DNA of 64,000 bases from Candidatus Eisenbacteria bacterium. Lineage in GTDB: Bacteria; Orphanbacterota; Orphanbacteria; Orphanbacterales; Orphanbacteraceae. Under the pieces are notes generated by a model, which searched no databases, was not told the origin of the DNA, and saw only the letters and a program-made list of their open reading frames with translations. How positions within the stretch are numbered: position 1 is the first letter of the stretch; the number at the start of each line of letters is the position of its first letter. The position numbers and the translations under genes are program-made. Shown here piece after piece: positions 52,284-60,315 of the stretch. The stretch is taken from contig JAFGGD010000034.1 in NCBI GenBank assembly GCA_016930695.1, forward strand, positions 62,001 through 126,000, in the 5' to 3' direction.

Positions 52284-53254
52284 GCGAAAAGGAGAGGATC
52301 GACGAGTCGGTGCTCGCCCTTTTCGACGGAGGGGAGTACCGGACCGCCGGCGAACTGGCGCGCGCGGCGGGGATCGGCCCGGGGGAGGTGAACGAATCGC
52401 TCCGCCGGCTCGAGGAGGCGGGCTATGTTTGGGAGAGACATCCGGTCCGCGGGATCGCTCTGCGGGAGCGCCCGGACCATCTGGTCCACTCCGAGGTGGC
52501 GCCGTACCTTTCCACCCGCTCCCTCGGGCGGTCGATCCGTTTCTTCCGGAGCGTGGAGTCGACCAACGACAGTCTCCTCTCCCCGCTCTTCTCCGGCGCG
52601 GAGCCGGGAACGGTGCTCGTCTCGGAGGAACAGACCCGCGGAAGGGGGAGGCTGGACCGCCGTTGGGAGACGCCCCCCTTCCGGGCGCTTCTCTTCTCGG
52701 TGCTGCTCGGCGCGGAGGGGGGACCGACCGCCGCCGGAAGGCTCACCCTCGTCTCAGGCGTCGCCGCGGCGGAAGCGGTGCGCGCCGCCGGCGGGCCATC
52801 CCTCGCGATCCGTTGGCCGAACGACCTTGTCGCCGAGAGGCGGAAGGTGTGCGGGATCCTCTGCGAGTACAAGCCCGAGAGCGCCCGTCTCGTGCTCGGC
52901 GTCGGCATGAACGTGAACCAGACGGTAGAGGAACTCCCCGCCGGCGCCGCCTCGCTTCGCACACTCTCCGGACGGACTTTCCGGCGCGGTCCCCTCTTGG
53001 CGGCTATTCTGAACCGGCTGGAGGTCTGGGTCGATCGGGCGGAGGCGGAGGGATTCGAGACGGTGCGCGCCGAAGCGGAGCGCCAAAGCGCCCTCGTCGG
53101 CCGTTCCGTCACCCTCGAAAGGGGGGAGGGGCGGGTCGAGGGGATCGCCGTGGGGATCGGTAGGGGCGGTGGTCTTCTGGTCCGGACGGAGGAGGGGACA
53201 CGGGAGTACCGGAGCGGCGAGGTGATCCGCGTCCGTCCGGTGGGAGAGGAGTGA
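52280..53254 (+). CDS. birA: Biotin-protein ligase with N-terminal winged helix (BirA type)
   Basis: This 324-residue bifunctional protein has an N-terminal winged-helix domain (about residues 1-65), a catalytic biotin ligase core (about 85-265) and a C-terminal SH3-like domain (about 275-322). The ATP-binding loop is QTRGRGRLDRRWETP, followed by RWPNDLVAERRKVCGILCE. It attaches biotin to carboxylase subunits; the winged helix suggests that it also represses biotin genes, as in E. coli, but no such operator or gene is in this window. The ATG overlaps the nadC stop, and coaX follows. Confidence 0.93.
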   Translation: MSEKERIDESVLALFDGGEYRTAGELARAAGIGPGEVNESLRRLEEAGYVWERHPVRGIALRERPDHLVHSEVAPYLSTRSLGRSIRFFRSVESTNDSLLSPLFSGAEPGTVLVSEEQTRGRGRLDRRWETPPFRALLFSVLLGAEGGPTAAGRLTLVSGVAAAEAVRAAGGPSLAIRWPNDLVAERRKVCGILCEYKPESARLVLGVGMNVNQTVEELPAGAASLRTLSGRTFRRGPLLAAILNRLEVWVDRAEAEGFETVRAEAERQSALVGRSVTLERGEGRVEGIAVGIGRGGGLLVRTEEGTREYRSGEVIRVRPVGEE

Positions 53255-53262
53255 GAGGAACG

Positions 53263-54027
53263 ATGCATCTCGCCGTGGACATGGGGAACTCGGAGGCGAA
53301 GATCGCCTTGTTCGACGACGACTCCCTCCGCCGGATCGCCGCGATCTCCACGGATCGTTTCCGGGACGCGGAATCGGCGGAGAGGGCGCTTCGGGGCGCG
53401 CTTTCCCAGGCCGGTGTTGCGGCGGAGTCGCTTCTGGGTTCCGCCGCCGCCGTGGTGGTGCCCGAGCGGGCCGCTCCTCTCCGCGAGGCGCTCGCCGCGA
53501 TTCATGTCGGCCGTGATCCTCTCTTCGTCGACCGGACGATCCGCATGAACATCCGTCTCGGCTACGAGAGGCCCGAGGAACTGGGGGCGGACCGGATCGC
53601 CGACGCGGCGGCCGGCTACGATCGGGTGGGTGGGGCGGTGGTAGTGGTCGACCTCGGGACGGCGACCACCTTCAACGCGGTGGACGCGCGCGGGGTTTTC
53701 CTCGGCGGGGCGATCGCCGCGGGGGTCCGCACCGCGGTGGAACGGCTCGCCCGTCGGGCGGCGCGACTCTTCGAAGCGGAGCTGCGCTTTCCGGAGAGGG
53801 CGATCGGAAGGAGCACCGAAGAGGCGCTTCGCTCCGGCGCTCTCTACGGGGCGGCGGCGATGGTGGACGGCATGGTCGAGAGGATTCTGGAAGAGCTGGG
53901 CGGGGGCGCCGCCGTCGGAACCGGCGGGTTCGCGGCGATGATCTGCCCGCGCACGCGGCTCGTTCGGGAATGGGACGAGGATCTGACTCTTAAAGGGCTG
54001 AGGCTTCTCTCGCGACTGAACCGCTGA
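53263..54027 (+). CDS. coaX: Type III pantothenate kinase
   Basis: This 254-residue protein belongs to the ASKHA superfamily type III pantothenate kinases, the first step of coenzyme A synthesis. The phosphate-binding start HLAVDMGNSEAKIALF, the LGADRIADAAAGYD motif and VVVDLGTATTFNAVD are characteristic. The ATG at 53263 has GAGAGG upstream and gives the normal N-terminus. A GTG at 53251 overlapping the birA stop is an alternative that would add four residues. Its last 38 bp overlap the end of the convergent 3D-domain gene. Confidence 0.93.
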   Translation: MHLAVDMGNSEAKIALFDDDSLRRIAAISTDRFRDAESAERALRGALSQAGVAAESLLGSAAAVVVPERAAPLREALAAIHVGRDPLFVDRTIRMNIRLGYERPEELGADRIADAAAGYDRVGGAVVVVDLGTATTFNAVDARGVFLGGAIAAGVRTAVERLARRAARLFEAELRFPERAIGRSTEEALRSGALYGAAAMVDGMVERILEELGGGAAVGTGGFAAMICPRTRLVREWDEDLTLKGLRLLSRLNR

Positions 54028-54559
54028 TGTCGGCGATCCGCTTCTCCCGAGCGGGAGAGAGGGAAACGACCTTCTTCCCCCAACGGCGCGCCTCGTCCGT
54101 GCTGGAGAACCAAATGTCCGCCCGCCTCCGGTAGCGTTTGTTCATGGTGTCCTCCACCACGAACTCCCCGATCCCTTCCAAAATCACGCGGTCGCCGAAA
54201 TCGAACGGTGCGGAAGGATTGTAGGTCCGGATCAGATCCCGGGAGAGGGCGATCACGCCGGGGCGGACGGAGGTCATCGACGCGGTCAGATAGGGGGTCG
54301 AATCGGTCTGGTCCGGCGTCGAGGAGTATCCGGTCACGATGACGTCGAGGGGAGGGAGGAGGGTGAATCGGCGCTCCCGGCCGAGGACGTAGTCTCCCGC
54401 GTCCGGGGAGTCGAAGCAGGTCGTTTTCACGGGTTCGCCGCCGGTCCGGGGGCTGGGGGCGTCCGCGGAAGCGAACACCAGAGGGGCGAGAAGGCACGCC
54501 AGAAGCGTCCCCGTCCCTCTCCGGTTCCCCATCTTTTGTATTTTCAACCAAATCCGCAT
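53990..54559 (-). CDS. Exported 3D-domain protein (MltA-like C-terminal barrel)
   Basis: This 189-residue protein has an N-terminal signal-like hydrophobic segment (about residues 17-33) and a C-terminal 3D domain (about 70-180). The conserved Asp-rich double-psi barrel pattern is visible in GVIALSRDLI, GDRVILEGIGEFVVEDTMNK and ADIWFSSTDEARRWGKK. The domain occurs in MltA, Rpf/YocH-like wall enzymes and other peptidoglycan-cleaving proteins. The ATG at 54559 has AGGGTGA upstream. It overlaps the convergent coaX by 38 bp. I found no good promoter in the AT-rich gap upstream. Confidence 0.8.
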   Translation of the reverse strand: MRIWLKIQKMGNRRGTGTLLACLLAPLVFASADAPSPRTGGEPVKTTCFDSPDAGDYVLGRERRFTLLPPLDVIVTGYSSTPDQTDSTPYLTASMTSVRPGVIALSRDLIRTYNPSAPFDFGDRVILEGIGEFVVEDTMNKRYRRRADIWFSSTDEARRWGKKVVSLSPAREKRIADISGSVAREASAL

Positions 54560-54580
54560 CTTTCACCCTAAAACGCACGA

Positions 54581-54602
54581 AAACCAACCGATGGGTTGGT
54601 TT
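54581..54602. other. Perfect 9-bp inverted repeat in intergenic gap
   Basis: AAACCAACC (54581-54589) and GGTTGGTTT (54594-54602) form a perfect stem with a 4-nt loop, about 20 bp upstream of the 3D-domain gene start. On the minus strand the second arm ends in TTTT. It could end read-through from the HD hydrolase gene or be an operator or leader hairpin for the 3D gene. The rest of 54603-54835 is partly AT-rich and has no gene I can support. Confidence 0.5.
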
Positions 54603-54835
54603 GTAGAAGTTACACGAAAGATTTTTCAAAACTAGTTGATATTAATGGACTTGCCCGGTCAAGGCCGGACCGTTCCTCCTTTGTCGTCTCCCGACGCTCC
54701 GTGAAAGATAGCCGTTCCTCGCGAGGTTGTCAAGCCGAAAAACCGCGTCCATTCAACCTCCGTGCCCTCTCTCTCCCCTGGTCGTTTTATATAAAAACCA
54801 TTCGATTCCGGACGGAACGGATGGAAAGAAACGGC

Positions 54836-55372
54836 TCATTCCTTTCCGAAGACTCGGTCCACCTGGCGGGCGAGCGCCGCGAGGAGGGGGTGGCCGTCGC
54901 CCAGAATCCTGGAAGCCTCCCGGTGGTACCAAGCCTGTTTCTCCCTCCCCCGGTGGAAGCGATCCCAGACCTCCTCGCCGAGGCGCTCGCGATCCGACTC
55001 GATGGAGCGAAGGTTGTCCAGTTTGTCCGCCGCGAAGACCAGGCGGACCTCCTCTGAAGCGCCGGGGAGGGCTCGGAGGGTCCCCTCTTTCCTCTCCTCC
55101 CATGGGAGGCTCTTGTCCGGTTCGGAGGCTCCGGCCACGATCCGCGCGACCGTTTCGCCGAAGTGTTCCCGTAGGTGATCGACCGTCGCCGCCGTGTCCT
55201 CCAGCACGTCGTGCAGGATCCCCGCCGCGACCGTCTGCTCGCCGCACCCCTCCTCCGCCAGAAGGCGGCCGACGCCGAGGGGATGCCAGTAATAAGGGGT
55301 GGAGGAGCCTTTCCGGATCTGGCCCCCGTGCGCCTCGATCGCGAAGTGTATCGCCCGTTCGATCCCGTCCAT
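54836..55372 (-). CDS. Small HD-domain hydrolase, SpoT/MESH1-like
   Basis: This 178-residue protein is a stand-alone HD domain resembling the hydrolase half of RelA/SpoT. The metal-site residues appear in YYWHPLGVGRLL, AAGILHDVLEDT and the distal FAADKLDNL. Those are the His, His-Asp and Asp positions of (p)ppGpp 3'-pyrophosphohydrolases. No synthetase or TGS/ACT domain follows, so it may be a small alarmone hydrolase. Other nucleotide substrates are possible. The ATG at 55372 follows GGAGTG-like sequence. It is divergent from the antiporter gene 149 bp away. Confidence 0.8.
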   Translation of the reverse strand: MDGIERAIHFAIEAHGGQIRKGSSTPYYWHPLGVGRLLAEEGCGEQTVAAGILHDVLEDTAATVDHLREHFGETVARIVAGASEPDKSLPWEERKEGTLRALPGASEEVRLVFAADKLDNLRSIESDRERLGEEVWDRFHRGREKQAWYHREASRILGDGHPLLAALARQVDRVFGKE

Positions 55373-55507
55373 GATTTCACTCCTTGCGCCCCGGGGTCGC
55401 GCCGGCGGCGCGCGCCGGTCATTCTACCAGCCGCGGGGGGTGCGCCGGAAGGCCGCCGGTCGCGGGCGCCTCGGGGGAATCGGCGTGCGGGCCGTGCTCT
55501 TTTCCGC

Positions 55508-55513
55508 TATACT
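55508..55513 (+). promoter_or_regulatory. -10 box directly before the antiporter start codon
   Basis: TATACT (55508-55513) lies only 8 nt before the ATG at 55522, and no Shine-Dalgarno precedes the ATG. The -35 region is poor. The arrangement predicts a leaderless or nearly leaderless transcript. Confidence 0.45.
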
Positions 55514-55521
55514 CTCCGCCT

Positions 55522-56568
55522 ATGGAATGGTTGATACCGGAGGCTTGGTTTACCGGTTTGGGAACCGGTCTCCTTCTTTTCTTGTCGGCCGGAGCGATCG
55601 CGGTGCTCGTCCGGGGGGCGGGCTGGGTCGTGGACGCCGCTTCCGTCCTCGCCCGCCGTCTGGGCGTCTCCGAGGTGGTGATCGGCGCCACGGTGGTCTC
55701 TCTCGGCACCACGAGCCCGGAGGCGGCCGTCTCGGTGATGGCCGCCTGGTCCGGCGAGCCGGGGCTCGCCCTCGGCAACGCCGTCGGTTCGGTGATCGCC
55801 GACACGGGGCTCATCTTCGGCCTCGGCTGCCTGCTCGCTTTTGTCCCCGCGGACCGCTTCATCCTCCGGCGCCAGGGATGGGTCCAGTTCGGTTCCGGGA
55901 TTCTTCTCGCCGTCATCTGTTACGGCGCCCTCGCCCTTCGGGGGGACGAGGCGGCGATCGTCCGCCCGGTAGGGGTGTTCCTGCTGGCGCTTCTCGTCGT
56001 GTACATGATCGCGAGCGTCCGCTGGAGCCGTCGCCACCCGCTGACCGGGACCTTGGGCGACGCTTTACCGGATGGGGAAAGACTCCTCCGGATCCTCCCC
56101 CTCGGCGTTCTCGGCCTGCTCTTGGTGCTGCTGGCGAGCCGGTTGCTGATCTGCACCGTCAGCGAAGTCGCCGTTCGCTGGGGGGTCCCGCAGGTCGTGA
56201 TCGCCGCCACCCTCGTCGCGATCGGCACCTCCCTTCCGGAACTGACCGTCGGCTTGACCAGCGTGGTGAAGGGGAGGACGGAGCTTCTCATCGGCAACGT
56301 GATCGGCGCGGACGTGTTGAATATCCTCTTCGTGATCGGTGCATCCGCCGTCGCGGCGCCGCTCCGCGTGGTCGACCCGACCGCGTCGATCCCGCGGATC
56401 TTCCTCTATCTGCATCTTCCGGCGATGATTCTGATCCTCGCCCTTTTCCGGGTCTTCATCCATACCGCCGTGCCGCGGGGACGGTTCCGCCGATGGAACG
56501 GGTTGCCCCTCGTCATTTTCTACGCGGTTTATGTGATCGCCCAGTACGCCCTTTCGGCGGGGCGGTGA
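55522..56568 (+). CDS. Calcium/sodium antiporter (YrbG/CaCA family)
   Basis: This 348-residue inner-membrane protein has about ten helices in two inverted halves. Each half carries an alpha-repeat: ATVVSLGTTSPEAAVS with GNAVGSVIAD in the first, and ATLVAIGTSLPELTVG with GNVIGADVLN in the second. The Glu of each repeat (SPE, LPE) binds the cation. Such proteins exchange Ca2+ for Na+ or H+; substrate preference cannot be read from sequence. The ATG at 55522 lacks a Shine-Dalgarno and lies 8 nt behind a TATACT box. The sulfatase-fold gene follows after 10 bp. Confidence 0.92.
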   Translation: MEWLIPEAWFTGLGTGLLLFLSAGAIAVLVRGAGWVVDAASVLARRLGVSEVVIGATVVSLGTTSPEAAVSVMAAWSGEPGLALGNAVGSVIADTGLIFGLGCLLAFVPADRFILRRQGWVQFGSGILLAVICYGALALRGDEAAIVRPVGVFLLALLVVYMIASVRWSRRHPLTGTLGDALPDGERLLRILPLGVLGLLLVLLASRLLICTVSEVAVRWGVPQVVIAATLVAIGTSLPELTVGLTSVVKGRTELLIGNVIGADVLNILFVIGASAVAAPLRVVDPTASIPRIFLYLHLPAMILILALFRVFIHTAVPRGRFRRWNGLPLVIFYAVYVIAQYALSAGR

Positions 56569-56578
56569 GGAGGGGCTC

Positions 56579-58027
56579 TTGTTCGGCAGAAGGACCATCG
56601 GACGGACGAGAGGAATCGTGGCCGCCTCGCTTGCCCTCCCCCTGCTCGCCGGGTGCGGATCCGGCGACGAGAGGCCGCACGTGATCCTCGTCACCCTCGA
56701 CACCACCCGAAAGGACCATCTCTCCCCCTACGGGAACGGATGGATCGCCACGCCGACCCTGGAGGCGGTCGCCGCGGAAGGGGCGCTCTTCGAGAACGCC
56801 TTCGCCCCGATCCCCATGACCCGCCCCTCCCACGCCTCGATGTTCACCGGGCTCTATCCCCGCTCCCACGGTGTGCGGAACAACACCCGGACCTTGTACG
56901 GGGACCGGCCCATGCTCGCCCCCCTCTTCTCCGGAGCCGGTTACGCGACCTATGGAGTGGTGAGCACCGGTCTCTTTCGGGAAGAATCCGGTTTCACCCG
57001 CGGCTTCGAGAATTTCACGGAGAAGTCGGATCCTCTGCAAGGGGCGGCGACCACCGTGGACCGCGCGATCGAGTTCCTGCGGGAAGGGGCGGAGGGGGGA
57101 CGCCCCTTCTTCCTCTGGGTGCACCTCTTCGATCCCCATTTTCCGTACGGCCCGCCGGGAGGGTGGGCGGACCGCTACGGCCGGGACGCCTACCCGGGGA
57201 TGATCGCGGCGACCCTGGAGGAGTTGGCGCGCGGCACCGCCGAGACGGGCGGGGACGTGACCGGGCCGATGCTCGAGAGGATCCGAGGCCTCTACGCCGG
57301 CGAGGTCTCCTATATGGACGAGGAACTGGGGCGGCTGATTCGGGAGATCGATCGCCTCGGCGTTCGGGAGAGAACCCTTCTCGCGATCCTCTCCGACCAC
57401 GGCGAAGCCTTCGACCACGATTTTTACTTCAATCACGATCGCACCCTTTATGAGTCGACCGTTTCGATCGCCTGGATGCTGCGCTGGCCGGGGAGGATCC
57501 GGCCGGGGCGGATCACGGCGCCCGTGGAGGCGGTCGATCTCGCGCCGACCCTTCTCGAACTCGCCGGGCTCTCCGCGCCGGAGGCGATGCAGGGCCGCAG
57601 CCTCGTTCCTCTTCTCTCCGGCGGCTCCCTTCCGGAGAGACCGGTGATCCTCGCCACTCCCGATGAAGTGGACGACGCCTTCCTCGAGAAACCGCGCCGC
57701 CTTCGCCACCAGGAGGATCGGGATGCGGCCTACCGAACCGTGCTCGGCCGCGTTCCCCTCGACCGCCTTCCCTTCCCGCGCCGCGAGGCGATCGTCCTGG
57801 ACGGTTGGAAGCTCATTCTCGACGGCGACGAACCGGTGGAGCTGTACCATCTCCCGGAAGACCCGGGGGAGGAGAGGAACCGGATCGCGGAGGAAGGGGG
57901 GCGTGTCCGGGATCTCCTGGATGAGTACGCGCGGCGGATCGCCGAAATCCCCCTGGAGGGGGGCGAGACGGAAGCTCCCTCGGAGGAGACCGTGGAGCGC
58001 CTGCGCGCCCTCGGATATGTCGACTGA
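56579..58027 (+). CDS. Sulfatase-fold lipoprotein (alkaline phosphatase superfamily)
   Basis: This 482-residue protein has a lipobox (LPLLAGC, Cys26) and one alkaline-phosphatase-superfamily domain. Motifs are HVILVTLDTTRKDHLS and ILSDHGEAFDHDFYFNHD. The nucleophile region MTRPSHASMFTGLYPRSHG again shows Thr and His where FGly sulfatases have Cys/Ser and Arg. It is the third member of this kind in the window and closely follows the 34020 gene in plan. The TTG at 56579 has GAGGAGGGG just upstream. It shares a transcript with the antiporter. Function beyond a phospho- or phosphotransfer reaction cannot be stated. Confidence 0.82.
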   Translation: MFGRRTIGRTRGIVAASLALPLLAGCGSGDERPHVILVTLDTTRKDHLSPYGNGWIATPTLEAVAAEGALFENAFAPIPMTRPSHASMFTGLYPRSHGVRNNTRTLYGDRPMLAPLFSGAGYATYGVVSTGLFREESGFTRGFENFTEKSDPLQGAATTVDRAIEFLREGAEGGRPFFLWVHLFDPHFPYGPPGGWADRYGRDAYPGMIAATLEELARGTAETGGDVTGPMLERIRGLYAGEVSYMDEELGRLIREIDRLGVRERTLLAILSDHGEAFDHDFYFNHDRTLYESTVSIAWMLRWPGRIRPGRITAPVEAVDLAPTLLELAGLSAPEAMQGRSLVPLLSGGSLPERPVILATPDEVDDAFLEKPRRLRHQEDRDAAYRTVLGRVPLDRLPFPRREAIVLDGWKLILDGDEPVELYHLPEDPGEERNRIAEEGGRVRDLLDEYARRIAEIPLEGGETEAPSEETVERLRALGYVD

Positions 58028-58184
58028 GTAACCCTCTCCCCGCTTTTTCGTCTTACCCCCACCGATCGCTCCGCCGCCGCCGCGACCCGTTTCGGTCGGC
58101 TATCCCCTTCCGCCGCCGCGCCCTCCCGTGTTACGTTATGCGGATCGCGCCCCGCGACGGGGCGCCGCGGAGGTATACCGACCG

Positions 58185-60179
58185 ATGAGTGTTTTCCATC
58201 CCATCCCCCCGTCGGTGCTGCTCCGACGGGCGGTTCTTCAGCACGCGCGCGAGAAGGCGGTTTTCGACCTGCCGGCGCGCCGTTTCTACACAGGCGCGGG
58301 CGACGCCGATTTTTCGGTCCGCTTTCACGGCGGCCGGGCGTCGACTCCGGTCGGTCCCGCCGCCGGCCCGCACACCCAACTGGCGCAGAACATCCTGCTC
58401 GCCTGGCTCGCGGGCTCGCGGATCCTCGAGCTGAAAACGGTGCAGGTGAACGACCGTATCCACGTCGCCCGCCCCTGCATCGACATGGAGACGATCGGAT
58501 TCAACGTGGAGTGGTCGCAGGAGCTGCCGCTCCACCTTTCCCTGGCGGAGTACGTCAAGGCCTGGGTGTTGATCCACGCATTTCCCGAGGCGGGTATCCC
58601 CGAGTCGCTGCCGGAGGGGGAGCGGGAAACCGTGTTCGACGCCAGCGTCGGTTACGATCTGGCGGGGATTCGTTCCGCCAAGATGACCCGTTTTCTCGCG
58701 GGGCTCCGGGACGCCGGCGCGGAGATCGACGCGGTTCGGGCGGAGCTGCGCCGCGGTCTTCCCGGCGGGCTTCGCCGCCTCGCCGACGTGGACGTGCCCG
58801 CCCGGGTCGTCCGCACGGCGACGCTCTCCACGTTCCACGGCTGCCCGCCGGAGGAGATCGAGGCGATCGGCGCCCACCTGATGGAGCGTTTCGGATTTCA
58901 TTTGGTCATCAAGATGAACCCGACGCTCTTGGGGCGGGAGAGGGTGAACGAGATTCTCGCCGGACGGCTCGGTTACGACGATCTCACCGTGCCGCGCTCC
59001 GCGTTCCAAGGCGATCCCGGTTTCGACGAGGCGGTGGGGATGCTCCGCCGCCTGCGGGAGCTGGGGAAGAAGACGGGGTGCGACGTGGGCGCCAAGTTCA
59101 CCAACACGCTCGTGACGGAGAACCACAAGTCGGTGTTCGCGGATGACGTGATGTACCTCTCCGGACCGCCCCTCTTCCCGCTCGCCCTCGAGGCGGCTCT
59201 TCGGGTGCGCCGGGCGATCGAGGGGGACCTGCCGGTCTCCTTCTCCGGGGGGGTCACCGCCAAGAATTACGCGGACACGCTTGCCGCCGGCTTCACGCCG
59301 GTCACGGTCTGCACCGACCTCCTGAAGCCGGGGGGATACATGCGGCTCTTCGCCTACCACGACGCCCTCGCCTCCCGGATGCACGAGCTGGGCGCGAAGG
59401 ACGTGGATTCCCTGATCGTCCTCGCGGCGGGAGGGGGCTCCGACGTCGGCGCGTCCTCTCTCCGGAACCACGCGTCTCTCCTGGAGCGGGCGCTCGGCGA
59501 TCCCGCTTACGGGCGGGAGAAGAACCAGAATCCTCCGCGCAAGATCGGCGCCCGGCTCGCTCTTTTCGATTGCACCGGCTGCGAAACCTGCGTCCATGTC
59601 TGCCCGAACAACGCCCTCTTCTCCTACACCCTTCCCCGGCGATCGATCCTCTACCGCGATCTGAGGGTGAAAGGCGGTTCGTTGGTCCCGGACGGCGAGG
59701 AGAAAACCCACGAGACGGGGAGGGGGAAGCGGCCCGAATACCAGATCGCCGTCACGGCGGAGCTGTGCAACGACTGCGGCAACTGCGGCGTGTTCTGTCC
59801 CGAGGATGGGGGGCCGAACCGCGCGAAACCGCGCCTCTTCCTCCGGGAGGGCGCCTTCGAATCGGATCCCGGACCGGCTTTCCTCGTCGTTCGGGAGGGG
59901 ACGACCACGACGCTCCGCGCCCGTTCGGGCGAGGAGCGCGCGGAGCTGCTTCTGCAGGGGGACGCCGCCGTCTATCGGGACCGTTTCGTGGAACTTGTCT
60001 TCCTCGGAGGGAAAGACGAACCGGCGGAGGCGCGGATCCTCGGCTCGCCCGCGGAAGGGGAGAGGATCCCCCTCGCCACCGCGCACACGCTCCGCCGTCT
60101 GGCGGAGGGGTGGCTCTCGCCGGAAGGCGCGTCCTATCTGTCGGCCTTGATGGAGGTTCCCCCGGAACCCTTAACGTGA
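58185..60179 (+). CDS. YgfK-like Fe-S flavoprotein (short form)
   Basis: This 664-residue protein resembles E. coli YgfK, annotated as a putative selenate reductase subunit. The strongest signature is STPVGPAAGPHTQLAQNI at about residues 53-71, followed by a dihydroorotate-dehydrogenase-like barrel to about residue 440. Two ferredoxin-type 4Fe-4S motifs follow: CTGCETCVHVCP near residue 463 and CNDCGNCGVFCP near 528. E. coli YgfK is longer and, as I recall, carries a GltD-like NAD(P)H domain; no such Rossmann GxGxxG region is visible here. The ATG at 58185 follows GGAGGT. Its neighbours are the molybdenum hydroxylase subunits, so it may pass electrons to or from that enzyme. Confidence 0.83.
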   Translation: MSVFHPIPPSVLLRRAVLQHAREKAVFDLPARRFYTGAGDADFSVRFHGGRASTPVGPAAGPHTQLAQNILLAWLAGSRILELKTVQVNDRIHVARPCIDMETIGFNVEWSQELPLHLSLAEYVKAWVLIHAFPEAGIPESLPEGERETVFDASVGYDLAGIRSAKMTRFLAGLRDAGAEIDAVRAELRRGLPGGLRRLADVDVPARVVRTATLSTFHGCPPEEIEAIGAHLMERFGFHLVIKMNPTLLGRERVNEILAGRLGYDDLTVPRSAFQGDPGFDEAVGMLRRLRELGKKTGCDVGAKFTNTLVTENHKSVFADDVMYLSGPPLFPLALEAALRVRRAIEGDLPVSFSGGVTAKNYADTLAAGFTPVTVCTDLLKPGGYMRLFAYHDALASRMHELGAKDVDSLIVLAAGGGSDVGASSLRNHASLLERALGDPAYGREKNQNPPRKIGARLALFDCTGCETCVHVCPNNALFSYTLPRRSILYRDLRVKGGSLVPDGEEKTHETGRGKRPEYQIAVTAELCNDCGNCGVFCPEDGGPNRAKPRLFLREGAFESDPGPAFLVVREGTTTTLRARSGEERAELLLQGDAAVYRDRFVELVFLGGKDEPAEARILGSPAEGERIPLATAHTLRRLAEGWLSPEGASYLSALMEVPPEPLT

Positions 60180-60189
60180 TACGCTGAAC

Positions 60190-60254
60190 AACCCTTTCTT
60201 CCGGCCCGGCGTCCGGGCCCGAGGCGGATCGGAGTCGCCGGTGGAAGAAGGGTT
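60190..60254 (+). ncRNA. Predicted three-way-junction RNA element between ygfK-like and hydroxylase genes
   Basis: AACCCTTTCTTCC (60190-60202) pairs with GGAAGAAGGGTT (60243-60254), giving 12 bp with one bulged base. Inside lie a perfect 7-bp hairpin GGCCCGG-CGT-CCGGGCC (60203-60219) and a smaller GGCG/CGCC hairpin (60223-60239). The fold is directly in the 136-bp gap between the YgfK-like gene and the FAD subunit. It may be an attenuator, processing site or riboswitch-like leader. It does not match the molybdenum-cofactor riboswitch as I know it. Confidence 0.5.
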
Positions 60255-60315
60255 CCTTTGAACGGAAAAGAATCCCCCAAGTCCCCGTTATGGGCGGACG
60301 AGCAAGGAGGGGCGG

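Noticed and set aside
23305-58027. Calling the three sulfatase-fold lipoproteins sulfatases
   Set aside because: The formylglycine Cys/Ser and signature Arg are replaced by Thr and His in all three.
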